Source: Lentimonas sp002292345 (lineage in GTDB: Bacteria > Verrucomicrobiota > Verrucomicrobiia > Opitutales > Coraliomargaritaceae). Taken from it: a stretch of DNA of 64,000 bases. Positions 46,984 to 55,202 of the stretch are shown piece after piece. The position numbers and the translations under genes are program-made. The stretch covers positions 1-64,000 of the forward strand of contig CAXLMP010000068.1 in the NCBI GenBank assembly GCA_964187655.1, read 5' to 3'. The notes beneath the pieces were generated by a model. That model was not told the origin of the DNA, did no database searches, and saw only the letters and a program-made list of their open reading frames with translations. How positions within the stretch are numbered: position 1 is the first letter of the stretch; each line of letters opens with the position of its first letter.

Positions 46984-49233
46984 CTAATTATCAATCGCTG
47001 TGATCACATCCTCGATTCGCTGTGCGGCTTTAATCTGCATGCGGCGGCGTTTAGAGCGACAACTTTTGGCGATTTCTGCTAATGTGGAGAGGTGTCCCTC
47101 AGAATCGCCAGACGGACTGAGAAGAAAGAAAACAGAATCGATCGCTTCCAAATGGCCAGGTATTTCAAGACCATTTGGTAATCTAGCTACATAGCAGATA
47201 CGATGGTTCAGCTCAGCGCAATAGACGTGCGGTATTGCGATGCCGTGGCCAAGGAAGGCGGGGAAGAGCTGACCTTGCGTACTTAGGTCCTCTAGGATTT
47301 TTTCTACTGAGATCTCTTCGGTGGCTTCGGTCGCCAGATGCGCCAGCTTTTCATAAAGTTCCTCTATAGTCTCACACTCGATTGAGAGATGGTCACCACG
47401 TTGAAGCGCTCGCAATAGAAATCCTTCAGCCCGACGCAGGCAGATCACCTCATCATCTGGCTTCACCATTTCCTTGAGGGCGGTGTCTTGCGGCACAGCC
47501 TTGAGTTGCTTGCCACGACGAATAAATAGCGGATGCCAATCGCCTGATGGAAGAGTCATTCCATCCTCCCAGACGACAGATTCAAAACTACTTTCGTCCT
47601 GTAGCAATTCGCTGCCGATTACAGCAGGACGAGACAGGTCGCCGAACACCGATAGACCAGTAAGATGGTCTTCATTGGTTGGACTATCAGTTGGAATCCA
47701 GCCGAAGACTTTCTCATTGTCTAGCTCGTGCGCCCAACGCTGCATGAGCAGCTGATTCAGCTCAACATTATCAGTTAAGGCCAATACATAGCCAGTACCA
47801 AACAGTGCTTGTTCCTGTTCATATAATTTTTCGGCTTCCATACCATCGCCATGCAACGCAGGTATGCCTTCCTTTCTAGCGAGAGTTATATTCCGCGCAT
47901 TAGTATCTAGTAGGATGACATCCTGTTCATTTTCACGGATCAGTTGACGCGCAAGTTCGCGGCCAAAGTGATGTGCCCCAATAATAACCCAGTCATTTGG
48001 TGCGGGGCGTTGCACGCGGAGTATTTTCGCCACGAGTCCGGCTGAAAGCCCCTGGATTAGGACGGTCGCACAAATAATGGAATAGACGAACGACTCCATC
48101 AGTGCCGCGTCTTCGGTTTCGCCCTTCGCCTGCAGCGACAAAGCAAATAAGGAGGCCATCGACGCGGCCACGACGCCACGTGGTGCCACCCAGCTCAGTA
48201 GTGCTTTCTCACGAATATTCAGCGTTGTACCCCAAGAAGAGAGAGTGATGCTAATTGGGCGAATCAATAAGATCACGGAGCATAGCACCCAGCCGCCTCC
48301 GTCGGTAAAGAAATCGGCGAACTGTTGTAGCTCGAGTCGTGCGACTAATAATAAGAAAAGTAGCCCAATGAGTAGGTCTACGATCTCAGCCTTGAAGGCT
48401 TTGACTTCGCGCAACTGCCGCGGCTTGTTTAGACCCACAATCAGTCCAGCGATGGTGACGGCAAGCAAGCCTGCTTCTGGCTTAATCAACTCGGTTGCGC
48501 CGAAGATGAGTATTGCACTGGCCAGAGCAAATGCATTGACAATGTTATCCGGCACCCAGTCGTGTTTCATGAACCAATAAATCAGGTAGCCCCCAAGAAG
48601 ACCGATACCCATACCACTGACGATGCGTATCAAGAAATTTGGCAATGCCACGGTGCCGCCGCCTTCGACAACCCATTCAAAGCAAAGAATGGCGATGAAG
48701 ACTCCAATTGAATCAATCAAAACCGCTTCCCAGTGCAGAATGCTGCCGATCTTTTGATCGACTCGTATTCTACGCAATAAAGGCACGATCACAGTCGGAC
48801 CAGTCACGATTATCAGACTGCCCATCAGCAATGCGAAAGAGGGGGAGATATCGAAAACCAGAAATGCTGTGAGCGCAGATCCGAGCCAAGTGATGAGCAC
48901 TCCAATCGTGAGTAATCGCTTAATGACAGTCGAAGTATGAGAAAAATCTTTAATCTCGAGGGTGAGTCCGCCCTCAAATAAAATTAGCCCGACAGCTAGC
49001 GAAACAATCATTGGCAAGAATTCGCCCAGTTCATTTGGGTGAAGCACATTCAAACCTTCGGCTCCAAGTGCAAATCCGCCAAGTAATAAGAGCACAATTG
49101 TCGGCAGATGGAGCCGACGCGACAGGACGGTGAGTAAGCAGCCCGCACCCACTGCTAGACAGAGTGCCCAGAGTGCATGTTGTGTGTTAGCTAATGCGAG
49201 ATAGGGTATCATCATATCATTTTTTAATTGCAA
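46984..49233 (-). CDS. CPA1-type Na+/H+ antiporter fused to TrkA-N and PTS EIIA-like domains
   Basis: 749 residues. Residues 20-405 carry about twelve membrane helices of a NhaP/CPA1 cation-proton antiporter (GPTVIVPLLRRIR, WEAVLIDSIGVFIAI with the ion-binding Asp, WVAPRGVVAASMASLFAL). Residues 415-540 are a TrkA-N/RCK domain (WVIIGAHHFGRELARQLI, VILLDTNARN, LHGDGMEAEKLYE). A short linker (about 560-610) with a TrkA-C flavour follows. The last 130 residues resemble a PTS EIIA (fructose/mannitol type): LGHGIAIPHVYCAEL with His669 as the potential phosphate acceptor. It suggests antiport gated by nucleotide and by PTS phosphorylation state. The start is uncertain among several Met at the N-terminus. 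A purine-rich hexamer repeat lies just upstream. Confidence 0.88.
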   Translation of the reverse strand: MQLKNDMMIPYLALANTQHALWALCLAVGAGCLLTVLSRRLHLPTIVLLLLGGFALGAEGLNVLHPNELGEFLPMIVSLAVGLILFEGGLTLEIKDFSHTSTVIKRLLTIGVLITWLGSALTAFLVFDISPSFALLMGSLIIVTGPTVIVPLLRRIRVDQKIGSILHWEAVLIDSIGVFIAILCFEWVVEGGGTVALPNFLIRIVSGMGIGLLGGYLIYWFMKHDWVPDNIVNAFALASAILIFGATELIKPEAGLLAVTIAGLIVGLNKPRQLREVKAFKAEIVDLLIGLLFLLLVARLELQQFADFFTDGGGWVLCSVILLIRPISITLSSWGTTLNIREKALLSWVAPRGVVAASMASLFALSLQAKGETEDAALMESFVYSIICATVLIQGLSAGLVAKILRVQRPAPNDWVIIGAHHFGRELARQLIRENEQDVILLDTNARNITLARKEGIPALHGDGMEAEKLYEQEQALFGTGYVLALTDNVELNQLLMQRWAHELDNEKVFGWIPTDSPTNEDHLTGLSVFGDLSRPAVIGSELLQDESSFESVVWEDGMTLPSGDWHPLFIRRGKQLKAVPQDTALKEMVKPDDEVICLRRAEGFLLRALQRGDHLSIECETIEELYEKLAHLATEATEEISVEKILEDLSTQGQLFPAFLGHGIAIPHVYCAELNHRICYVARLPNGLEIPGHLEAIDSVFFLLSPSGDSEGHLSTLAEIAKSCRSKRRRMQIKAAQRIEDVITAIDN

Positions 49234-49275
49234 CTCCTACTACTTCTCTAATTCCTAAACATCTCTAACTCAGTG
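49234..49275 (-). repeat. Purine-rich degenerate hexamer repeat ahead of the antiporter gene
   Basis: On the minus strand this reads as degenerate six-base units such as GAGTTA GAGATG TTTAGG AATTAG, then AGAAGT AGTAGG AGTTGC, ending about 10 bases before the start codon. It resembles the hexamers at 32380-32417 and could be part of the same dispersed repeat type. Confidence 0.4.
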
Positions 49276-49324
49276 AAACGCCTAACAAGTGACTCGCGTC
49301 AACTGGCAGCAATACGTCGCGTAC

Positions 49325-50113
49325 TTAATGCTCGAAATCCTGGCACATACCCAATGCTGGCGACACTTCAGAAGCCTTACCAATTACTTCGGCTGGCACG
49401 CCAGCTACACTGGTGTGCGGCGGTACATTCTTGAGGACTACGCTACCAGCGCCGACTTTCGCACCTTCACCGATTTCCACATTGCCGAGGATTTTGGCAC
49501 CTGCGCCAAGCAGCACGCCAGAACGTACCTTCGGGTGACGATCGCCGCGGTCTTTGCCGGTTCCACCGAGGGTCACTTCGTGCAGAATCGATACGTTGCT
49601 TTCGATTACAGTGGTTTCGCCTGCGACGAAGCCAGTTGCGTGGTCTAGCAAAATCCCGCAGCCGATTTTAGCCGCTGGATGTATATCCACCGCGAAGGTC
49701 TCGGAGATAAGACTTTGTAAGTAGAGTGCGAGCTCCTTGCGATTGTGTTGCCATAAATGATTGCCAACTCGATAGCAGACCAGTGCCTGAAATCCTTTAA
49801 AATAGAGCAGGGGGGTGAGCGCATCTGGGCAGGCTGGGTCACGCTCATAGAAAGCGATCATATCGCTAGCGACGTGCTGTAAAATTATTGGTTCTTGCGC
49901 GAACGCGTCGACAAACACCTCGTGCAGTACCTTGATCGAGGTCGAGCGATTAACCAACTTGCGGGCAAGTCGATAAGTGAGGCACTCCGCAAACGAGCTA
50001 CGATCTAAAACTGTCTCGTCTAGCAACGGCTTGAGCGCTGGTTCCCGTGCAACGATTTGGCTGGCTTCGTGGCGGATATCAACCCAGTGGGCGTCGAGGT
50101 CTATTGGTTGCAT
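49325..50113 (-). CDS. cysE: Serine O-acetyltransferase
   Basis: 262 residues. It makes O-acetylserine from serine and acetyl-CoA for cysteine synthesis. The N-terminal helical domain (SFAECLTYRLARKL, FQALVCYRVGNHLW) is followed by a left-handed beta-helix: HPAAKIGCGILLDHATGFVAG (catalytic His/Asp), VTLGGTGKDRGDRHP, and VPPHTSVAGVPAEVIG. The C-terminus ends DFEH, not the usual free-Ile tail that binds O-acetylserine sulfhydrylase, so complex formation with CysK may be absent. Nearby suf genes share cysteine metabolism but are not linked. Confidence 0.94.
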   Translation of the reverse strand: MQPIDLDAHWVDIRHEASQIVAREPALKPLLDETVLDRSSFAECLTYRLARKLVNRSTSIKVLHEVFVDAFAQEPIILQHVASDMIAFYERDPACPDALTPLLYFKGFQALVCYRVGNHLWQHNRKELALYLQSLISETFAVDIHPAAKIGCGILLDHATGFVAGETTVIESNVSILHEVTLGGTGKDRGDRHPKVRSGVLLGAGAKILGNVEIGEGAKVGAGSVVLKNVPPHTSVAGVPAEVIGKASEVSPALGMCQDFEH

Positions 50114-50269
50114 AAATTATATTAGGTAGCGTTTCTTAGGGCGAATACCATGCGGAACCGTTGTTACTATCTAGTCTTCAGATACACATGGCAAAAAATA
50201 CATACTAAATAGACTTCCTTTGCATCAGGAAATTGCAACTCATAGTCTCGGAAATGGCACAATATTTGG

Positions 50270-50422
50270 TTGGGTAAAGATCTCAGTGCCCCCGATCAGT
50301 CAGAGTTGTTTGGCGATTTTATATGTAAAAGTTGTGTGCGCGAGCAGTTAGCAGCGTGTCAGGGCGAAGCGTCTCACAATGACCATAGAACTTGCTATCC
50401 GGAAGCCTCGCTACTGGCATAG
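50270..50422 (+). CDS. Possible small Cys-rich ORF or gene remnant
   Basis: An open frame from 50246 to the TAG at 50420-50422, with a possible TTG start at 50270 (50 residues). Composition is protein-like and has four cysteines: FGDFICKSCVREQLAAC then HRTCYPEASLLA, a zinc-finger-like CxxC plus two. No ATG and no Shine-Dalgarno; an in-frame stop lies at 50243-50245. Its end overlaps the convergent DUF695-like gene by 12 bases. It may be a short real gene, or the last part of a broken one. Confidence 0.3.
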   Translation: MGKDLSAPDQSELFGDFICKSCVREQLAACQGEASHNDHRTCYPEASLLA

Positions 50423-50848
50423 CTGAAAGACTTGCCTCAATTCGTCCCAATTCGGGTCATGCTCGACGGTTAAGTCGATAGGCAATTGCGGAATGGTTGA
50501 GAGGGCTTTGTTGATTCGGATACCGACTTCACTGACGTCTGAGAGATAAAAATTCCATTCCCTTGTCCCAGAGCTAGTGAAAACGAAAGCGAGGATCGCT
50601 AGACGATTTGGATCGAGTGTATCAATTAGCATATTTTCGAAGTCCTTCATGTCGGCACTCTGCGTGTCGGAGGGCATGCCAGTATCATCCACTGGATCAA
50701 ATTGCCAGATAATCACTAGCCTCATCGGGTAATCTGTGTTGCCCAAATGTTCATTTAAACTGGGTCTGAAGCGCAAAACCGTTGGCTGCTCCGGATTCTT
50801 GCCCTTGGCTATATTCCAAGCGTCTGTGTTGGCGGCTTCTATTTTCAT
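50411..50848 (-). CDS. DUF695-like protein
   Basis: 145 residues. Segments such as PTVLRFRPSLNEH, YPMRLVIIWQF, MPSDTQSADMKDFENMLID, LAILAFVFTSSGTREWNFYL and the PNWDEL near the end match, from memory, the DUF695 family (function unknown, soluble alpha/beta). Start: ATG 50848 is preferred; 50878 adds ten residues. No partner gene is evident. It is convergent with the small Cys-rich ORF and lies upstream of cysE by about 300 bases. Confidence 0.72.
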   Translation of the reverse strand: MKIEAANTDAWNIAKGKNPEQPTVLRFRPSLNEHLGNTDYPMRLVIIWQFDPVDDTGMPSDTQSADMKDFENMLIDTLDPNRLAILAFVFTSSGTREWNFYLSDVSEVGIRINKALSTIPQLPIDLTVEHDPNWDELRQVFQLCQ

Positions 50849-50979
50849 TTTTTTGTTCAGGCAGATTTTAAAGGCCACTGAAAGCCGAATCAGTTAAGTT
50901 GTAACTGTTGTAATTTTATTGAATATATTATTCGCCTGAAGTTGATGTTTTGAATTGATAGAGCCACTCCCAGTTATGA

Positions 50980-52380
50980 TTAGACGTATTGATTAATTAG
51001 ATCGTACAATGTCTTTGAAGTGACTGGTTTGCTAATGCAGTGCTGTACGCCATCTGCCAGGCAGGCTGCTTCGACCTGCGGAGTTATATCTGCCGCGACT
51101 GCGATGATCGGAGTAGATTGATTTTTAGCGCTGGAATTGCGTATCAGTTTGGTAGCTTCTTTGCCATCGATCAGAGCGATCGCCAAATCCATTAAGATCA
51201 CATCAAATTTATTTTGCTTACACAACTCGATCGCAACTCCAGCATCAATCGCTTCGGTTACTTGGCAGCCGTAGGACTCGAGTAAGGAACGCGCGATAAA
51301 TCGATGATCTATTTGTTCATCTACAACCAGAGCATGGCAAGGTCCTGTCAGTTTACGTGGCTGGGGAAGGGGAGCTGGACTAGATGCTTCAACGGGACGC
51401 TCTGTTATTTCTTTAAATGACAACTCCAAGGAGAAGGTTGAGCCCACGCCAATCTCACTTTCGACTGTAATGTCGCTGTCTAAAATAGTGAGTAACTTTT
51501 TGCAAATAGCCAAACCTAGACCTAAGCCCTCGTGCTGGCGCGTGTAGGAGCTATCAGCTTGGGTGAATGCATCAAAGAGCTTTTGCTGATTTTGAGCATC
51601 GATGCCAATGCCAGTGTCTGTGACTGCAACAATGAAACAGTCGCGCTTTGATGTGGATCGCTTGAGGCTCACTTTGATACTGCCATCGCTGGTGTATTTA
51701 CAGGCATTGTTGATCAGATTGTCGAGAATACGGCGTAACATTATTCGGTCGCCTTCAACCCAACAATCACCAGCAGCATCTAGTACGGTCGAGTCCGCTT
51801 CGAAGCTTAGATTGAGTGAACCTGCAAACACTTGAGCATCACTCACTGTAAGCTGACAAAGCTTTACCAGACTAAATGCCTCAATGCTTGGCTTGATCTC
51901 CCCCCGATTGATGCGCAAATATTCCAAGATATCTTCAATAAGGCGCAATTGTCGGTTGGCTGCCGTGATGATCGTTTTAATGTAATCTGACTCCGGCTTG
52001 GTAGTGATATTCTGCCGTAAAATTTCAGAAAAGCCCAGTATAGGATTAAGTGGCGTGCGCATTTCATGCCCCATAACTGAGAGGAACTCATCCTTGGCTC
52101 TACTGGCAGCTTCGGCCCCTTCTTTTGCCTTAATGAGGTCTGCTTGGGTCTGTTTTGCCGTCGTGATGTCTTCCTGTTTTTTCAACAAGTACAGAGCAAT
52201 TCCAAGTAGTGGAAAAGCGAATGCTGCGCAGATCAGCATGGCGTGGAAGGCGTTTAAATATGGTTTTCCCCGATTGATCTCGCCTCCATAAGTCCAGAAT
52301 TCAGTCAAACCTACGAGGACGATCGCTAAGCATATTAATGACCCAAGCGTGAGTAGGTGACGTTTACTGGAAGGATTCAT
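50980..52380 (-). CDS. Hybrid histidine kinase with unusual receiver
   Basis: 466 residues. Two membrane helices (about 8-27 and 44-66) bracket a very short periplasmic loop, so it lacks a large sensor domain. A coiled linker leads to HisKA (DEFLSVMGHEMRTPLNPILG, His105), then HATPase: NLINNACKYTSDG, DTGIGIDAQNQQKLF, RQHEGLGLGLAICKKL. A receiver at about 350-466 has Asp398 (DVILMDLAIALIDG) and Lys (CISKPV). The switch Thr/Ser position carries Ala (IIAVAAD, about residue 429), which would weaken signal-induced change. It is not next to a response regulator; the unlinked LuxR-type regulator at 19146 is one candidate partner. Confidence 0.9.
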   Translation of the reverse strand: MNPSSKRHLLTLGSLICLAIVLVGLTEFWTYGGEINRGKPYLNAFHAMLICAAFAFPLLGIALYLLKKQEDITTAKQTQADLIKAKEGAEAASRAKDEFLSVMGHEMRTPLNPILGFSEILRQNITTKPESDYIKTIITAANRQLRLIEDILEYLRINRGEIKPSIEAFSLVKLCQLTVSDAQVFAGSLNLSFEADSTVLDAAGDCWVEGDRIMLRRILDNLINNACKYTSDGSIKVSLKRSTSKRDCFIVAVTDTGIGIDAQNQQKLFDAFTQADSSYTRQHEGLGLGLAICKKLLTILDSDITVESEIGVGSTFSLELSFKEITERPVEASSPAPLPQPRKLTGPCHALVVDEQIDHRFIARSLLESYGCQVTEAIDAGVAIELCKQNKFDVILMDLAIALIDGKEATKLIRNSSAKNQSTPIIAVAADITPQVEAACLADGVQHCISKPVTSKTLYDLINQYV

Positions 52381-52510
52381 ATTTCGTTTTGGTTAACGAA
52401 TTGGAGTGGTCGCGCATTAAAGTGGGACTGTTTCGTGCCATTGATTAAAGCTATAGTTAAGATAGGCAGATAGCCTGCTTGATCAATCGTTAATAACTCC
52501 CAGTGGGATT

Positions 52511-53710
52511 CTAGATTTCTCTCGAACCGATATAGATACGTACCACTCGTTTTGTAATGGAACAGAGCGACTCCCAAGGGATTGTTCCCGCAAGGTCACT
52601 GAATTCACTAGTCGTTATTTCGGCCGCTTGATTCGTGCCGATTAGAACCACGTGATCGCCAGGGTTAATTGCTCGATCCAGATCGCTGACATCGATGATG
52701 GTTTGATCCATGGTGACACGCCCGAGAATTGGACAGTGCTGACCGTGCAACAGCACAGTTCCAGTATTACTTAATTGAAGTGGAATACCATCTGCATAAC
52801 CAGCAGTGAGCACGGCGATACGTGTGTCGCGTTTCAGCGAGCATGTACGCCCGTAGCTGATGTCTGTGCCTGCAGGTAGGTCTTTGACGATGCCAACCCG
52901 AGTATGGAAACTAAAGACAGGATCAACTTCAACACTTCCGAGTAAAGAGTCTGGATAGGGGCGGACACCAAACTGGAGCAATCCAATGCGAACCGCATTA
53001 AACGGGCTATCGCCGCTTAATGTACTGAGGCTGGCTGAATTGTCTGCATGTATCAGTAAACCAGTAATATCGGCTTGGTCGAGTATCGTCAGGAAACGTT
53101 GGCGTTGGATACGTGTGAATTTGCGTTCGCTGTCGGCGCTAGAAAAATGCGTGTAGATTCCCTCGAGTTTGAGGTTCGGCAACTCACGAATCGTGTGAAG
53201 TAGGGCGAGGGCATTGTCGTGCCAAATGCCTAGTCGCCCCATTCCAGTGTCTATTTTTAAATGTACCTTAATCTGCACATCGCGAGACGCACCTAGTGTA
53301 TTAAATCGCGCGGCTTCTTCTGGTGTACTCACTGTGCCGACTAGATCGTAATCGACTAAGAAATCGTCTTCTTCTGGAAGTACGGGACTAAGAACGAGGA
53401 TTGGCCAACCCTTGCCCATGTGTCGGATATCTGCGGCTTCGTGCACGTTGGCGACGGCAAAATAATCAACTCCGCTCTGCATTAAGCGCCGCACCATTTG
53501 CGGCATCCCGTGACCATAGGCATCTGCCTTCACTACCGCGACATAGCGCACGTGTGAAGGTAGCGCAGCTTGAATGCGCTTCAAATTACGTTCAAATGCA
53601 GCGAGATTTATCTCAGCCCAACAGCGTTGTATGGAATTAGGAATGTGATTTAAGGATGATGAGTTAAAACAATAGCCTATTGGCGATGGTGGAGCAGATC
53701 GGAATGTCAA
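52511..53710 (-). CDS. alr: Alanine racemase
   Basis: A 399-residue PLP enzyme supplying D-alanine for peptidoglycan. PLP Lys in YVAVVKADAYGHGMPQMV; HLKIDTGMGRLG; catalytic Tyr region DISYGRTCSL; VLTAGYADGIPLQLSN and GRVTMDQTIIDVSD. The conserved part begins CWAEINLAAF, and the only likely start ahead of it is TTG at 53708-53710, which overlaps the tsaB stop as TTGA. That is a classic coupled start and explains the missing ATG. The longer open frame to 53914 is the tsaB gene read in another frame. Confidence 0.93.
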   Translation of the reverse strand: MTFRSAPPSPIGYCFNSSSLNHIPNSIQRCWAEINLAAFERNLKRIQAALPSHVRYVAVVKADAYGHGMPQMVRRLMQSGVDYFAVANVHEAADIRHMGKGWPILVLSPVLPEEDDFLVDYDLVGTVSTPEEAARFNTLGASRDVQIKVHLKIDTGMGRLGIWHDNALALLHTIRELPNLKLEGIYTHFSSADSERKFTRIQRQRFLTILDQADITGLLIHADNSASLSTLSGDSPFNAVRIGLLQFGVRPYPDSLLGSVEVDPVFSFHTRVGIVKDLPAGTDISYGRTCSLKRDTRIAVLTAGYADGIPLQLSNTGTVLLHGQHCPILGRVTMDQTIIDVSDLDRAINPGDHVVLIGTNQAAEITTSEFSDLAGTIPWESLCSITKRVVRIYIGSREI

Positions 53711-54390
53711 CTTGGAGTCGGAGCACGGTGACGCTCGGGTGTCCATTTTTGAAATACGTTTACTCCCGAAGCGTACAGTTCGACAGTTGCGGTTGGTCGC
53801 GGCAGGTGGAAGACTTCCGTCAGGCGGTCGGGGCGATACTCGACGGTAGTCGCATTGGCGGGAGGCTGTTGCCAACCCTTGCGTTGAGGTAAGTGGTAAA
53901 GTGGTTCGGTCCAATCCGCGATGGCGGCATCGTCAGCGACTTCTGTTACTGAAGGTTGACCATTGCGGATCTTCACCGCATTCCAAATGCCTTTTTTCCA
54001 GTCAGAGATAAGCAGCGCTTGATCAAGACCTGGCGTATCTAAACAAATGAGTGCGGCGGCCAATTGTAGGCTATTGTACACGTAATAGTGCGCCGATTGT
54101 GGGTGCAATCGACTCCAAGTCTCAATCGCCATTGCGCACAGCCGTAAGCCCAGCACTGAGCCAGGGCCTTCGCAATAGATGAAGGTGCGGATGTCCGCCA
54201 AGGTCAACCGAGCCGTATCGAGTGCCGCTTCAATTGCGGGAAATAGGCTCTCCAGTGGGGCACCGGCTTGCTCCGAACGTGCAAGCCAATTGCCATTTGA
54301 CCCTAGCACACCCGCAAATAGCACTGAACCACTACCATCGATGACGAGTGTAGGTGAAGCGGGTGGGGTCGTTGAAGGATCGATTTCCAT
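53707..54390 (-). CDS. tsaB: tRNA N6-threonylcarbamoyladenosine biosynthesis protein TsaB-like
   Basis: 227 residues. TsaB, with TsaD and TsaE, forms t6A37 in ANN-reading tRNAs. The ASKHA-type phosphate strand is LVIDGSGSVLFAGVL, and the family signature, normally GPGSFTGLRxG, appears in a diverged form as CEGPGSVLGLRLCAMAIETW. The later half is diverged too. ATG 54390 is chosen over 54426. It is coupled to alr through TTGA. The divergence leaves some doubt that it is a full partner; a TsaB-like paralog is possible. Confidence 0.75.
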   Translation of the reverse strand: MEIDPSTTPPASPTLVIDGSGSVLFAGVLGSNGNWLARSEQAGAPLESLFPAIEAALDTARLTLADIRTFIYCEGPGSVLGLRLCAMAIETWSRLHPQSAHYYVYNSLQLAAALICLDTPGLDQALLISDWKKGIWNAVKIRNGQPSVTEVADDAAIADWTEPLYHLPQRKGWQQPPANATTVEYRPDRLTEVFHLPRPTATVELYASGVNVFQKWTPERHRAPTPS

Positions 54391-54519
54391 AACAAATAGA
54401 GGAACTGAAACCAACTCCACTGGCAAGTTGAGAGTTCGTGCCTAGATCGCAATCTGCTTTGTGACGAGGCGGATAATCCCTACGATTGATCTGCTAACTC
54501 ACTGTTGGTTGAAACAAAA

Positions 54520-54548
54520 AAAGCCACTGGCATAATACCAGCAGCTTT
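54520..54548 (-). terminator. Intrinsic terminator after the DUF4136-like gene
   Basis: AAAGCCACTGG pairs imperfectly with CCAGCAGCTTT. On the minus strand it is followed by seven T; it lies 26 bases after the stop at 54574. Confidence 0.75.
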
Positions 54549-54573
54549 CAGTTGTAAAGGTGACTGCTAAAAA

Positions 54574-55119
54574 TTATTTACGGAAGAATGTAGCCACTGC
54601 TTCGACCGCAGCGTCCCTGGCTCGCTGTTCTTTTTCTGCGGGTGTGAGGTAGTCGAGCACTTCACGCTTTGCGAAGTCACGATAAATGACTTCACCCGAT
54701 TTTTTATCAATGATATCAACCACAATAGCACCTGCTTCATAGCCACCCGGCAGGTTTTTCTTACCCATACGGCGGTGCGCCTCGCTGAGGATGTCCGAGC
54801 CAGAGGTGATATAGTAATCACTGATGGCAGTCGTAACAGCGGTGTCTTGCACGATCAAAAGAAAGGCTACGATGAGCTCAGCATCTTGCTCTGATTCCTT
54901 CAAGCCATGCGACTCAAATTCCTCTTTAAGAGCAGCTTGTAAGTAAGTATTGACGCGATCTTCACGGTTAGTGAAGTCTGGGACATGAGAAGCCTGATGC
55001 TGATATAGACGAAAACTGGAATAGCCTGCGCTCTTCCCTTTTGGAAGGTCGATTGTCGAGCACCCGCTGATTAGAACGATCCCGAGGCTGAGGGATAATA
55101 TTGAGTATAGTTTATTCAT
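54574..55119 (-). CDS. Predicted lipoprotein, DUF4136-like
   Basis: 181 residues. Signal peptide with lipobox LISGCS (Cys20). The mature protein has the outline of DUF4136 lipoproteins: YSSFRLYQHQ near the N-terminus, an internal helix LKEEFESHGLKESEQDAELIVAFLL, and the DIIDKKSGEVIYRDFAKRE strand pair, then a C-terminal helix EAVATFFRK. Function is unknown; an outer-membrane location is expected. It has its own terminator and no operon partner. Confidence 0.75.
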   Translation of the reverse strand: MNKLYSILSLSLGIVLISGCSTIDLPKGKSAGYSSFRLYQHQASHVPDFTNREDRVNTYLQAALKEEFESHGLKESEQDAELIVAFLLIVQDTAVTTAISDYYITSGSDILSEAHRRMGKKNLPGGYEAGAIVVDIIDKKSGEVIYRDFAKREVLDYLTPAEKEQRARDAAVEAVATFFRK

Positions 55120-55202
55120 ATGCGTGTTTTAAATGAGATCTGTAGATTGATAGGTAATTTAACCAGACTGTAAAGGCAGAGTCAGTCGTTTCACAGTTGG
55201 GA

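Noticed and set aside
53708..53914. N-terminal extension of alanine racemase
   Set aside because: These bases belong to tsaB in another frame; the extension is Arg/Pro/Ser-rich and unlike any racemase. TTG 53710 is a better start.
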